Shown piece by piece: positions 38,727-50,263 of a stretch of DNA of 64,000 nucleotides. The stretch's first letter is position 1. The number at the start of each line of letters is the position of its first letter. The notes under the pieces were generated by a model, which was not told where the DNA came from, ran no database searches, and worked only from the letters and a program-made list of their open reading frames with translations. The position numbers were made by a program, and so were the translations under genes. The stretch comes from Setaria digitata (Eukaryota > Nematoda > Chromadorea > Rhabditida > Setariidae), in assembly GCA_003640385.1 (NCBI GenBank), contig RCAB01000342.1, positions 1 through 64,000 on the forward strand, in the 5' to 3' direction.

Positions 38727-39775
38727 TAATACTACTTTTATTCCGGTTCACTGCACTTTACTCAGGCAATTATCAACAAATGACTACCGTTTGTCGGTGA
38801 TGGATTCAAATTATCGCCATTCTATTTCTAAGTGCTTTCATTTTCAATCAGTTTTTTTCATTTTCTTTTCCTATCCATTTATTCAACTGTTCAATTGTGT
38901 ATAATTTTTATTTCAAATGAATGCTTAAAAATTTGAAAGAAAAGTTACATTTCGCAAGATTTTTTTCCCAGTTACATATTTTAATTATGCCATTTCCTGT
39001 AGCTTCATTTTGATAAAATATCCTGAAATTATTTTGAATTCATATTTATGTTACACATCAATTCAAACTTTACAGCCAATCAACATACAGATTAATTTAC
39101 ATGTGTGTTTTGAATATTTAAAGAGTGTGGGAGAAGAAAAAAAAAGCTTCCGTTTCAAAATTATCCAAAAAATTTGCCATCATTTAAAGTTTGAGAAAAT
39201 TTGCATCTGAAATTATTTAAAATAAATTGATCTATAGTTGAAAATTATATTAAAAAAGAGGAAAGAAAAAAAGGACATGGTTTCCTTGTTTTTTTCTTCC
39301 ATTTAATCTTTTTAAACCATTCGAAAAAAAAATGAATAAAAATTAGATCTCTAAATGAAAAAGTTGAAATATTTAAAAATTAGTAATGCTGAAATGAATG
39401 AAACTGGAGATGAAATGAATTGTAAGTGAACGATGAATGTAGTAATTTCCATCGAGGATAAATCGCTGATAGGTTGTTGAAAATATGAAATAATTAAAGG
39501 TATTTTACCCAAGGCCATGTACCACTCAACGTCATGTCATTCTCAATATCACTAATTCGCATGAGCAATCTATTCGAAATGTGTTATATCTCATCATAAA
39601 TATATCTCTCATTCATTTTCAAAATTTACCTTTCCTTAATTAAAATAATCCATTTATTTTATTATGAAATTTTTTAGTTCTCTTTTTATAGCAATGATGC
39701 AATTAAAAATTTCCTGCCGAAATGTTGTGAATAATATTTATTATTATTCTTAATTATATAGATATTAAATGGTTT

Positions 39776-39890
39776 TATATATATAAAAATATATAAAATT
39801 ATTTAATATGTATGTATACATATATATATTTAATTTATTATATATATATATATATATATAAAAATTATATATATGTATATTTTTTTTAAA
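39776..39890. repeat. AT/TATA-rich palindromic repeat block
   Basis: Alternating ATAT runs, including a pure run near 39839-39860, with ATATAAAA and TTTTATAT pieces in both orientations. Simple non-coding repeat. Confidence 0.7.
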
Positions 39891-42577
39891 TTTTTTATAA
39901 TAATTAAGAACTATTGCAGGAATGTTTTGGATAATTTACAAAATTATTTTTTAATTATGTAGACATTAATTATTGCTATATGACAATAATTAATATTGTA
40001 ATCAACCCTAAGAAAGTTTATTTTTTTCTTTTTTCATTTTGTTTTAAACAATGAAATGGTTGCTATTATGAATCCATTTCCTTGAAAAATAAGTCTCGAA
40101 TTTTAGTTCAAATAATCGAATTCTGAATTCTATTAAAAGCATTGAATTTTGGATCTCTCCTTGGAACAAATCGATTTTTATGGTACTTTTAGGTGAATCA
40201 AACTTTAAGTAAATCAAATTTTGATTAAATTTTAGGTAAATTTGAAGGTATGACAATAATTTTATAGGTAATACGTTATATTAGCTTTAGCTAAATTGCA
40301 TTGATTTTGTCTTGAGAAAAACAAAAGACGTTGAGTTCTAAATGTCTATTATCTCACTAACTTTTTATTTATTTTCATAATTCTCATGTTAAGTTTGCCC
40401 CATTATCTGCTATTGGATATAATATATTACTCGCTGATATGATATGACTTGATAAGTCGTTGAAATAAATAATTACTTGCCAAAGAAATTCCATCGTTTA
40501 ATATTTCATTTTTTTTTCACTTTTTTTTTTATAGCCCATTTAAAAAAACATCAAAAAAAGTGAATGGCAAAATTTCTTGCTTATAATCATTAGGAATAAT
40601 TTCTGTGAAGGTCATAAAAGGTTATTATCATCTACGAAAATATATTATATCAATGGTCATGCTAGAACTGTGACCGATAGAATGAAGTAATGGTTGATTA
40701 TTAAAAAAATTAAGCGTATATTTATTATCATACATTTAATTTCAATTTCAAATAAATTTCTTCCTCATCAGTTGCAATCAATTCGTTTATTGAATGATGA
40801 CAATAATTGCAAGCAATTTTGGACCGAAATGCAACTGTAATGCAATAATTAATATTTTATAATTGAAATTTTTAGGCCAGAAAAATTACACAAGCAAGTT
40901 TTATTGTTGCCTGTGATATTTTGAGAAAAAAAAAAAGAAATATTTCATTTAATTCTACCGAATTGTTTATAACTAATTTCTAAAATTAAAATATTAGTTT
41001 TTTTCTGCATCTAAATCCGCTATCCTCTATTAATGAATCGTTAAGGAAGTAATAACATTAAATTTACCAGCAAATTAAAATTCACACCACTCATATTTTC
41101 ATTCATTCGATTTAGCTGCCCTGAGAATGACATTGATTTTAAGCTGAAAAACAAGAAATAGAAATTTTTTTTTTTATTTAGTTATAGCAACTATCATTTT
41201 ATTATAATTACTGCAGCTACTATTAAAAAGTTATCCTTTCAACATCAATCTTCATGTCATGATTTTACTGCATTTCTTGCTACATTTTCAGCTCTGAAAA
41301 CGAAAATATTTGAAAATTTTTTTTGTTACTTTTAAGTAATTATTTTGTGAAATTTAATCACAATTTGCACTTCTTGACGTTACTTTTTTACATACGACAA
41401 ATAATTAAATTGATAGTGACAAAAAAAAAAAGAGATGTTGAAAAAGTTAAATTAAATTGCTTTCCATCGAATTGATGATCATCAAAAAAAGTTTTTTGAA
41501 AAGTTTATCTTTTTTTTTTTTAATATTTGTTGATTTATTTATTTTTTTTTCAAAATACACAAAATGAGTAGCAGAAGCTAACTAAGAAGCTATCGATGTT
41601 TCGGCTTAACCAAAGAATTTTAAAATATACAGCATTTGAAAAGTAATTGAAAACACGATTGAATTAAACGTATTCTGTAAATTAGTTAAAAACTGGAACG
41701 AAAATAAAAAAAAAGTTTGTTGAAAAATGCTTTCTTATTTTTTTCATTTCATAAGTAATTTACGGTAGTGGAAGCTGTACTGGATATAAATATCAGATTA
41801 AATTTGTTTGATATTTTCATCGAAATGTTAATTTCACTTTGTTTACAATTCAGCATATTAAAAAATTTAAGCAATTTTAATAATTATAATTTATTTTTGA
41901 ATTATTTAAAAGTGTTAAATTGGAAAGTCAATTTTTAATAATGTTGTTGGTTAGCCTATTATTTAATAATGCGCTCTATTCGTTCTCGACAGCTAATTTT
42001 CCACTTAACCTTTCAGAAAAGGTGAAAAAAAAAATGAATTGTACAACAATTTATGAAATTCATTGAGTGTGAAGAGTGAAATGAAAGAATAAAAACTTTT
42101 TTTTACCTCCCATCAAATGTAATTTTAGTGATAATTCTGATGGATTAATTGAAAAAAAAATTTTTTTTTCGAATAAATGACAAGAATAATGAATGAATAA
42201 ATACCATCATTAATTCATGCTTCATTTTCTCTTTTTTCCTTTTTATGCGCAACAGAATTTTTCGAATTTTTAAATGAAAAAGTTTGAAATAAATTTTCTA
42301 TATCTTCCTTTACGCTAAATTAAAACGGAGCAAGTCATTCCGGAAATCGTAAATAAGTCATAATTGGGCTATAAGACCGTCTAATTTAGCTGGAAAAACC
42401 AATTCGACAATGATTAAGCTATCTTTGATATCATTATCAGTAGATGAATGAAACTAATTAATGCTGCTGCTAGTGCCTTAAAAGTTTTGACCACTAAGCA
42501 CCTATCTAGAGTTTCGAATGCTCACTTGTTTTATTTCTATGTTAACCAAGCTTATGTAATCTACATTATCATTATCA

Positions 42578-42820
<243 letters not shown>

Positions 42821-44538
42821 CATTATTATTATTTACTAATTATATTATTTATTAGTAATATTAATATTACAAAGTTATTATTATAAATTGCTGAAAAATT
42901 ACGAATTAAATTATTATAAAATCATGAGTTATTAAGTTATTAATAATATGTAGTAAAGTAAAGTAATAATATTTATTATCATTACCAGTAATGTGAACTA
43001 GCATTTTTATTATTACTGTTATCATTAATTATCTCTATTATTATTATTGTTGAATGGATTATTGAGCACCTAACATTCGCCTCAAGCGAATCAAAAGCGA
43101 AATTACCGATGACATTCATTATTTGCAAAAGGCTGTTTAGTAAACACATTTTGTTTGCTTCCTCTTTCATTAAATGATGGCATTAAGAAGCGTCTTTCAA
43201 GTTGCTTTGACAATTCGTAACTTCGCCGACAGGTGAAATTTACAAATTAACTCACCTAATTTTTTTTAATCCTCTCAAGATGATTCAAATTTGACGGCTA
43301 AACTAATGAGGAATCATTGCTAGGAGTGGTAGAATTTCGTTTCAAATTTTGAAATTTCAATTGCTTTTTTTTTATTTTTACATTACTGCAAGCTACGTGC
43401 TATTAGATGAAATTTTCGCAAGCAACACCCATTTATCATACATAGTCTAGACTCATTCTATGGCTATCTGGCCCAAAATTGGCTGTCTAGCAAAGGTTTT
43501 TGTTTCACATTTCAATGGAACTTATTTCTAATAATTTATTTGAGAAAAAAAAAAACGGACAAAAAAAGGAAAGAAAAAAGCCGATCACATTAAATGAGCA
43601 ATATCATAGTAACAATCTTCAATCATTTATGAATGAATTTTTAAATGATTCCAATGAAAAATTCTATCAACCCTTTTGTTTAATATTGATGAAAGAATTT
43701 CCAAAAATTATATTTTCACTGATTTATTATTATATCTTCCTAACCATTAATAATTTGTAACAAGGTCACCTATAATTTGTTTAAAATTTTAATGAATTTC
43801 TCTTTTTTTTATCAGAAAATTTCATTTTGATTTTGCTAATATTTCAGGTCAAACTTCGCATTTTAAACCTAAAAGGAACTAAATGTATAAAAGGATAGAA
43901 TTGCTAGAAAAATCAAGAAATAATCTCGATTCTCTGATACTTCTCCCATAATTATGGATTGATCTCGATTAAAATGATTTAAACAATGATACATGATTTA
44001 AGAAAATAGTAATGCAAAATATTTCACATAATAGATATATAATTTATCATTCATATTAGTATTTACGTCATAATTTTTTTATCGTGATTAATTTAATTAG
44101 TTTTTTTAATCGATTAATGAAGGTAATAACTTAGTACTTATTGTTTTTATTTGATATATGGCCCCTCTAAACGATAATTAAAATCATTAGGCTTATTCTA
44201 GCTTCTGTTTTCGTCTTTCATTTTTTTTCGTTCTTTTTTTGGTTTCTTCGGAATTATAATGAAAAATGAACTAAGCATAGCTTCTCGTCCCAATGCCGAA
44301 TCGATTAATATCCCAGAAAGTGCCATATATTCTCATTTCCAAATGTTTTTTCGGCTTCGACAGAAGAGAGGGATTTTTTGCTAATGTAAAAAAAAAAAAG
44401 AATTTCTAATCACTCAAATAAGAAAATGGAATGAGAGTAATGAAGTACTAGGAATGCTGGAAATAGCAAATGATAAAAGTGATGAAGGAGATTGAAGGAT
44501 TCTTGAACTTGAATACAATGAATACTATATGATAATGG

Positions 44539-44967
44539 CTATTGGTCAGTGAATGCTTGAACAGGTATGAAACAGTTTGATTTCTTGCACAAACGACAGC
44601 AAGAGGGAAAGGAAAGAAGGAAAGAAAGAGAGAGTGGAAGGGAGAGGGAGAGAGAGAAGGAAGAGGAAAATGGACAATTGGTGGACAGGTCAATAAGTAT
44701 CTGAACAATGAGATGACCTCTAACAGCTTCTTCGGCGAGGAAAAAGCAAGCGCAGAAGGCGGAAAAGAGGGAGCATATATAAATGAGTGACCATTGCAAA
44801 GTGACCACTATCGATAACAGAAGAACAGACTTCTTCCATTTATTCTCCAGAATAGTTGCTGTCCAGTAGTGCTGTTGACCACCGCTGCTAATACCACTCT
44901 TACTTTTACTCACGTCCCTGTCCATTTCAACCTCTTTCTTTACAATCCCTCCATCCACTTCTTTCAT
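44539..44967 (-). CDS. 142-codon orphan open frame, possible membrane protein
   Basis: Not recognised. On the minus strand, ATG (44967-44965) is directly preceded by an in-frame TAA and the frame runs to TAG at 44539. G+C is about 44 %, well above the region. It encodes a charged N-terminus (about 1-45), a hydrophobic stretch near 46-75 (VLLLSIVVTLQWSLIYICSL), a short polar part, then a Ser/Leu/Phe-rich stretch coded by a pyrimidine tract, and a Cys-containing tail. The 3' half is therefore low complexity. The minisatellite at 44991 lies just upstream of its ATG. No splice or promoter evidence; could be a chance frame in a GC-richer island. Confidence 0.22.
   Translation of the reverse strand: MKEVDGGIVKKEVEMDRDVSKSKSGISSGGQQHYWTATILENKWKKSVLLLSIVVTLQWSLIYICSLFSAFCACFFLAEEAVRGHLIVQILIDLSTNCPFSSSFSLSLSLPLSLSFLLSFPSCCRLCKKSNCFIPVQAFTDQ
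44600..44675. repeat. polypurine tract
   Basis: Nearly pure A/G on the + strand (GGGAAAGGAAAGAAGG-like), about 75 bp. It could form triplex DNA or simply be a GA microsatellite relic. On the minus strand it codes the Ser/Leu-rich part of the orphan frame. Confidence 0.75.
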
Positions 44968-44990
44968 TTACTCCTTATTCACTCATCCAA

Positions 44991-45640
44991 CCCCGTGTCC
45001 ACTCAGCTAATCCCTCTCCACCCGTCTAACCCCGTGTCCACTCAGCCAACCCCTCTCCACCCGTCTAACCCCGTGTCCACTCAGCCAACCCCTCTCCACC
45101 CGTCTAACCCCGTGTTCACACAGCTAACCCCTCTCCACTCGTCTAATCATCTACCTCGTGTCCACCCGTCTAACCCCGTGTTCACACAGCTAACCCCTCT
45201 CCACTCGTCTAACTCATCTACCTCATGTCCACCCGTCTAACCCCGTGTTCACACAGCTAACCCCTCTCCACTCGTCTAACTCATCTACCTCATGTCCACC
45301 CGTCTAACCCCGTGTTCACACAGCTAACCCCTCTCCACTCGTCTAACTCATCTACCTCATGTCCACCCGTCTAACCCCGTGTTCACACAGCTAACCCCTC
45401 TCCACTCGTCTAACTCATCTACCTCATGTCCACCCGTCTAACCCCGTGTTCACACAGCTAACCCCTCTCCACTCGTCTAACTCATCTACCTCATGTCCAC
45501 CCGTCTAACCCCGTGTCCACTCAGCTAATCCCTCTCCACCCGTCTAACCCCGTGTCCACTCAGCCAACCTCTCTCCACTCGTCTAACTCATCTAACTTCG
45601 TGTCCACCCGTCTAACCCCGTGTACACTCACTTACCTCTT
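44991..45640. repeat. higher-order minisatellite, 39-bp and 67-bp units
   Basis: The anchor CCCCGTG recurs at 44991, 45030, 45069, 45108, 45174, 45241, 45308, 45375, 45442, 45509, 45548 and 45616. Intervals are 39, 39, 39, 66, 67, 67, 67, 67, 67, 39 and 68 bp. The 67-bp unit equals the 39-bp unit plus a 28-bp insert (CTCATCTACCTCATGTCCAC with CCGTCTAA). The + strand is C/T-rich with CTAACCCC motifs. Because 67 is not a multiple of three, repeated frames shift, so it is unlikely to be coding. Confidence 0.95.
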
Positions 45641-47129
45641 TGGCCACTAGTCCTTTAATTTAGTTGATTACCATTCCTAGCAACTTCTTCACCTTTTCCC
45701 CTTTTTTTTACAGCATTTACTTTCCTTTTTGTTTTTGTTTTTTTTTTTTCAAACATTTCGTGAAAATAAGTGCAGCGAAAGAACACATGCAATTTACCTT
45801 TATTCAATGCATATTTTAATATTTACGCTTAGTTTACGGATTTTAATTTTTTCTTCGCCTACTTTTTTTCCAATTCCAATTAAAACTTTTCTCGACTTCC
45901 AGATAATTTTATCTTATTTTTTAAAATGATAGCAGCGTTTAACTTTAGCATTATCATTTTTCTGTCCAAAACAAGCAATACTGCAATAAAGTTCACTTTT
46001 GGTAAAATGATAAAATTTCAACTTCTACCTATTTCTCAGTTTTTAATTTCGAGTTACATAAATAAATCTGCGCTAATCTTTATTTATAACATGTGTTTCT
46101 GTTGCAGTTAACAAAAAAATATCACTTCAATGGTTTTCTCTCTTCTCCCTAAACTCTTCAATACTTTCATTTTTTTTTTTTTTTTTCTTAATGCAATACA
46201 AGTTTTGTAATAAACATTGCAATAAAATTTCATATTAGTTGAATATCACCGATGTATAAATAATATTTGATAAAGGAACCACGAATATACAGGAATATTT
46301 TCTTTTTTTCAGTAATAAAACATCATTCGGTAGTAATTAAATTAACAGAAGTATTTTGTTTACTTGGGCATCAGTTAATAGCATGAATATTTTCTAACTC
46401 TGTCAGTTTTCTGTATGCAATAATTCGTTGATTCTATTAATTATATATAGAAACAGGCTTTATTTGGCTCAAGAGAAACAAGCTTTATTTGTGGCATAGC
46501 ATAATTTGGCAGGTTTTTCCTTGCTTTTTTCCTTTAAATAATTAATTTAATAATTACATACTAGTTAAATGACATCAGTATTTTAATATTATGCTCTCAA
46601 ATTATTTTGTAAATGATTGGTGGCGAAAAAAATATTATCGTTCCTTTCTTCTAGTAATGTATTAAACTAAAGCTTAATAACATATTGAATTAATAATATT
46701 AATATATGAATTTTATATATGAGAAAAATCGTTGTAGAACTGTAAATATAAATATAAGACAGCTTTTAGTAGTAGAAATGTAAATAAATGAGTACAGATA
46801 AATAGGTTCACTACATTGAAACTTGCTAATAAATAACACATATTAGTTAAATTTATAAAAATAAACCGTTATATCAGCACAATATATACATAAGATAGCT
46901 TTTGTTCGTGTTGCAATCAGACTTAATTATTTGTCAATTACTGACAAATAATTAAATACACAGACACACATTCCCACACACACAGAGACAAATTTGTACA
47001 TATATGAGTATGAAATCATCTCTGAACAATTTGCTTGAAAGGAGCATCGATTTAAATGAAATACATGTATGTTTATTATTAGTAAGATGATCAGTGTAAT
47101 AAATGACAAATTCTTGTTTCCATTTATTA

Positions 47130-47213
47130 TCATTATTACTTTTATTATTGCTATTATTATTACTATTTATTATTATTATTAATTATTAATTGTTATTATT
47201 ATTATTATTATTN

Positions 47214-47256
<43 letters not shown>

Positions 47257-47270
47257 ATATTATTATTATA
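47130..47270. repeat. ATT/TTA repeat cluster with one undetermined base
   Basis: Interrupted ATT trinucleotide runs. Position 47213 is N, which breaks an otherwise regular run and marks uncertain assembly. Confidence 0.9.
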
Positions 47271-47485
47271 TAGCAGCGATTGGTATGCCAATTCATATAT
47301 ATTTATGTCAGTGAAGCGAAGTGGTACATATTGTTAGGCCGAATCGACTCAGTTTTCAAACACATTTAAAACGTTCTGCAGCAAGTTTATCATCTAATTA
47401 TCTAATCAACAACATTACCATCACTATCACCATCATCATTATCTCAACATCATCCATGAGCATCACTGCTACTACTACTGCAACT

Positions 47486-47535
47486 ATGGCAGATCATAAT
47501 GATAATAGCAATTGTAGGATTCAACATCGGAAAAG
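47486..47535 (+). other. possible alternative first coding exon of the Rh gene
   Basis: ATG at 47486 opens MADHNDNSNCRIQHRK and ends phase 2 at AG|GTAATT. Joined to the acceptor at 50253, the next base completes AGT and the frame runs through QSK into the Rh start methionine without a stop. The open frame extends upstream to another in-frame ATG at 47456. Phase agreement has a one-in-three chance by accident. Confidence 0.3.
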
Positions 47536-50247
47536 GTAATTTTAATTTAAATTTTATAAAATACTCATTTGCCAAGAAATATATGTATTATAATTAAATA
47601 TGGCATATTTATATATTTTTATATGTTTTTTCTATATGATAAGTAGCATGTAGTTTTAAAGAAAAAAAAAAATATGGTGATATAAAATGTAATTGAATTA
47701 TGAAGAGCAATAAAGTTGGCAAATAGTTTCAAGAAAAAGTTCAGGCTAAGTAATTCAATAAGGAATAATTTTATGTCATAAACTAATTAGAAAGATTTAT
47801 ACTGTTGACATTAGCATTAGTGATTATTGATCGTAAATCGACTCACTAATCAAATATATTCATTAATTTTTTTCATTATTATTAACTTAATTATTTTGCT
47901 ATTCATCTATCTTTTTACTTTTTTGTCTGTCTCTTTCTCATTCAAAGTTGCCGAGATTTAATGCTACTCAGCAGAATATTTTCCGGACTTTTCGGCAAAT
48001 ATTTATATTTGCCTTCACAAATATTTCTGCCTTCATATAATTTGTTACTGTGATTTGACGCAATTTAAAATGGAAAAAGTAAATAAATTTATCTTACTAA
48101 TATCATTAAGTTATATAAAAATTGCAAAGAAATTTGTTTATTTATTTTTCCGGTTTGAAAAAGAAAATGACTAATCTCAAAAGGTTGAAAAAAGAATGCT
48201 GACTGTGTGGTTGCTGCAGGAGGAAAAAAAAAAGAGAAAGTCAAATTGCTGTTCTAGAATTTAAGCCAGTTCCTTATCATTGTCAAAGTGTTTTGTCTCA
48301 AATAGCCATTGTTAATGAAATAAATAACTGAGAAGCTGCACTACCAGTAATTTGCATGGTTAATTGAAATCATAATTACATCATAATCGTCTAAAATATC
48401 CGATTTTGGATTTCAAAACTAATTCTCTTTGAATCATAACCTTTTGACATTAATCATTTGAAGCAAAAGTTAAAATAAAATAGCAAGTCACAAAGAAATA
48501 GAATTTGAAATTCTATTTTCACCTTTCGATTGCGCCCTCAGGTGCAGTTTTTTCTTTTTTTTTTTTATCACAACAATAATTTCAAGGTAATTATCAATAA
48601 TCACTGGTCGAAACTTGTATTTTTAATGATAATACAATTTAATTATCTGCAGATAGCAATGAAACTCTTTTAGATAAATTTAGAATTTGATTCGAGAATG
48701 ATTTTCTGCTTTCATGCATAAATACCTTGAAATTAGAGGGATAGAAAAATGTCATTAAAATCAGTCGTTCTTGTTTTAAGATTATTGTTTATCTTAAAAT
48801 TGGTACTTTGTGCTGTTTCAGCAGACAGTATTTAGTGATTTCAGGTTGGTTGTTGTTTGATAACAGTTGCTTGACATTTCCCATCTCGATGATTCTATTA
48901 TTTCAGTGATACCACGACATATATGTTTACATATATACCATATATATATATATATATAGTAGTAAAAAAATTGAACTGTAAATCTGATTTCGGTTTCTTA
49001 TCACAATAGGCATTTATTTGGTATCAGCTGATAGTGAGAGCCATTTTTAAATTTCCAAAGAAAAAATATTTGATAATTTTAATTGCACTAATATAGCCGT
49101 TAATAATAAATATAATTACTACTCGTTAGAACTGGAATACTGATTAAAACTGAAATATCACCTGTGGCAAATTTTTTTTTCAATGTCAAACTATCAGACA
49201 ATTATTTTGCAGATTTTGGAAAAATTCTCAAATATTTTTTAGAAAATATGATATTTACTGTATTGCAAATCTATTGCTTATCGCCTCCATAATGGCATCT
49301 TTGCATAAGTAATTGAAATTTATGCATTGGTGAAAAACACACAGATCAGAAGGCTACTGCTAATAGCAGACGATTGTCATGAGTATTTTGCTCTTTCAAA
49401 GCTATTTTCATAATTTTTTTTTTTTTGAATTCAGTCTAAATTAAAATCTCGTAAAGGAAATAAATTTCATGGGAATTTTCCAATTTCCACTAGAACGTTT
49501 TATTTCAGGAAATGAGGCTTAATTTGTTAATACAAATAGCTAGTTATAAATTCATGAATTTTTTTTTTCTTTTCATAAACGATAGTCTTCATATTGGTGG
49601 TACGTGTATGGCCTAAGCAATTGTAATCAGTATTTTTAACTAATTCTCACATTGTATTTATCAGTTAGGTATCGTAAAAAAATTTGTGAATTTAATTAAA
49701 GTTTCGAAGGGAAAGTTTGAAAGAGAGACGATGAAATGGAAACAATTATAAATGTTCATCATCAGTTTGACTTTACTGGGTTATTGTTCTAAATAGTGAT
49801 AATCAATGATTTCCATCAATATATATTTGTAGGACATATCTGATGTAGTTTATAAGCTTGCAAATGGAATTTGAAATAAAATGATTTGAAAAAGTCCAGA
49901 TGAATGAAAATGCAAAAAATCAATTTAACTTTAAGGAAATATTTCTTTTTTTTTTTTGCATTTCATTTTCTAAATCCATCATAATTTAAAGCGAAATAAA
50001 TTAGCTTGTGTGATATGTTAAAATATCTTCTAAATCACTGCATTTTCAACATGCAAATCGATAATTATTGATTCGTTTAATTAATCCGCATTAACTAATG
50101 TATTTAGATGCAAAAGTTCGCTTTTTTGGCGAAGCAAAATATCTTCGTTCATAAGCGTAATGAATGAATTGCTGCTGTTGATGCTAATGATTTTTGAAAT
50201 TAAATTAGCAAAAAAAAGGTATAAGAAATAAAAAATTGATGATTTCA

Positions 50248-50253
50248 TTGCAG
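50248..50253 (+). promoter_or_regulatory. acceptor just upstream of the Rh start codon
   Basis: TTGCAG ends 10 nt before ATG 50264. It fits a spliced-leader acceptor, or the cis acceptor of an intron beginning at 47536. Confidence 0.4.
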
Positions 50254-50263
50254 TCAATCGAAA

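Noticed and set aside
44869..45240. Proline/serine/threonine-rich repeat protein encoded by the minisatellite
   Set aside because: The 39-bp units keep frame, but the 66- and 67-bp units shift it, so the repeat is not maintained as a coding sequence.
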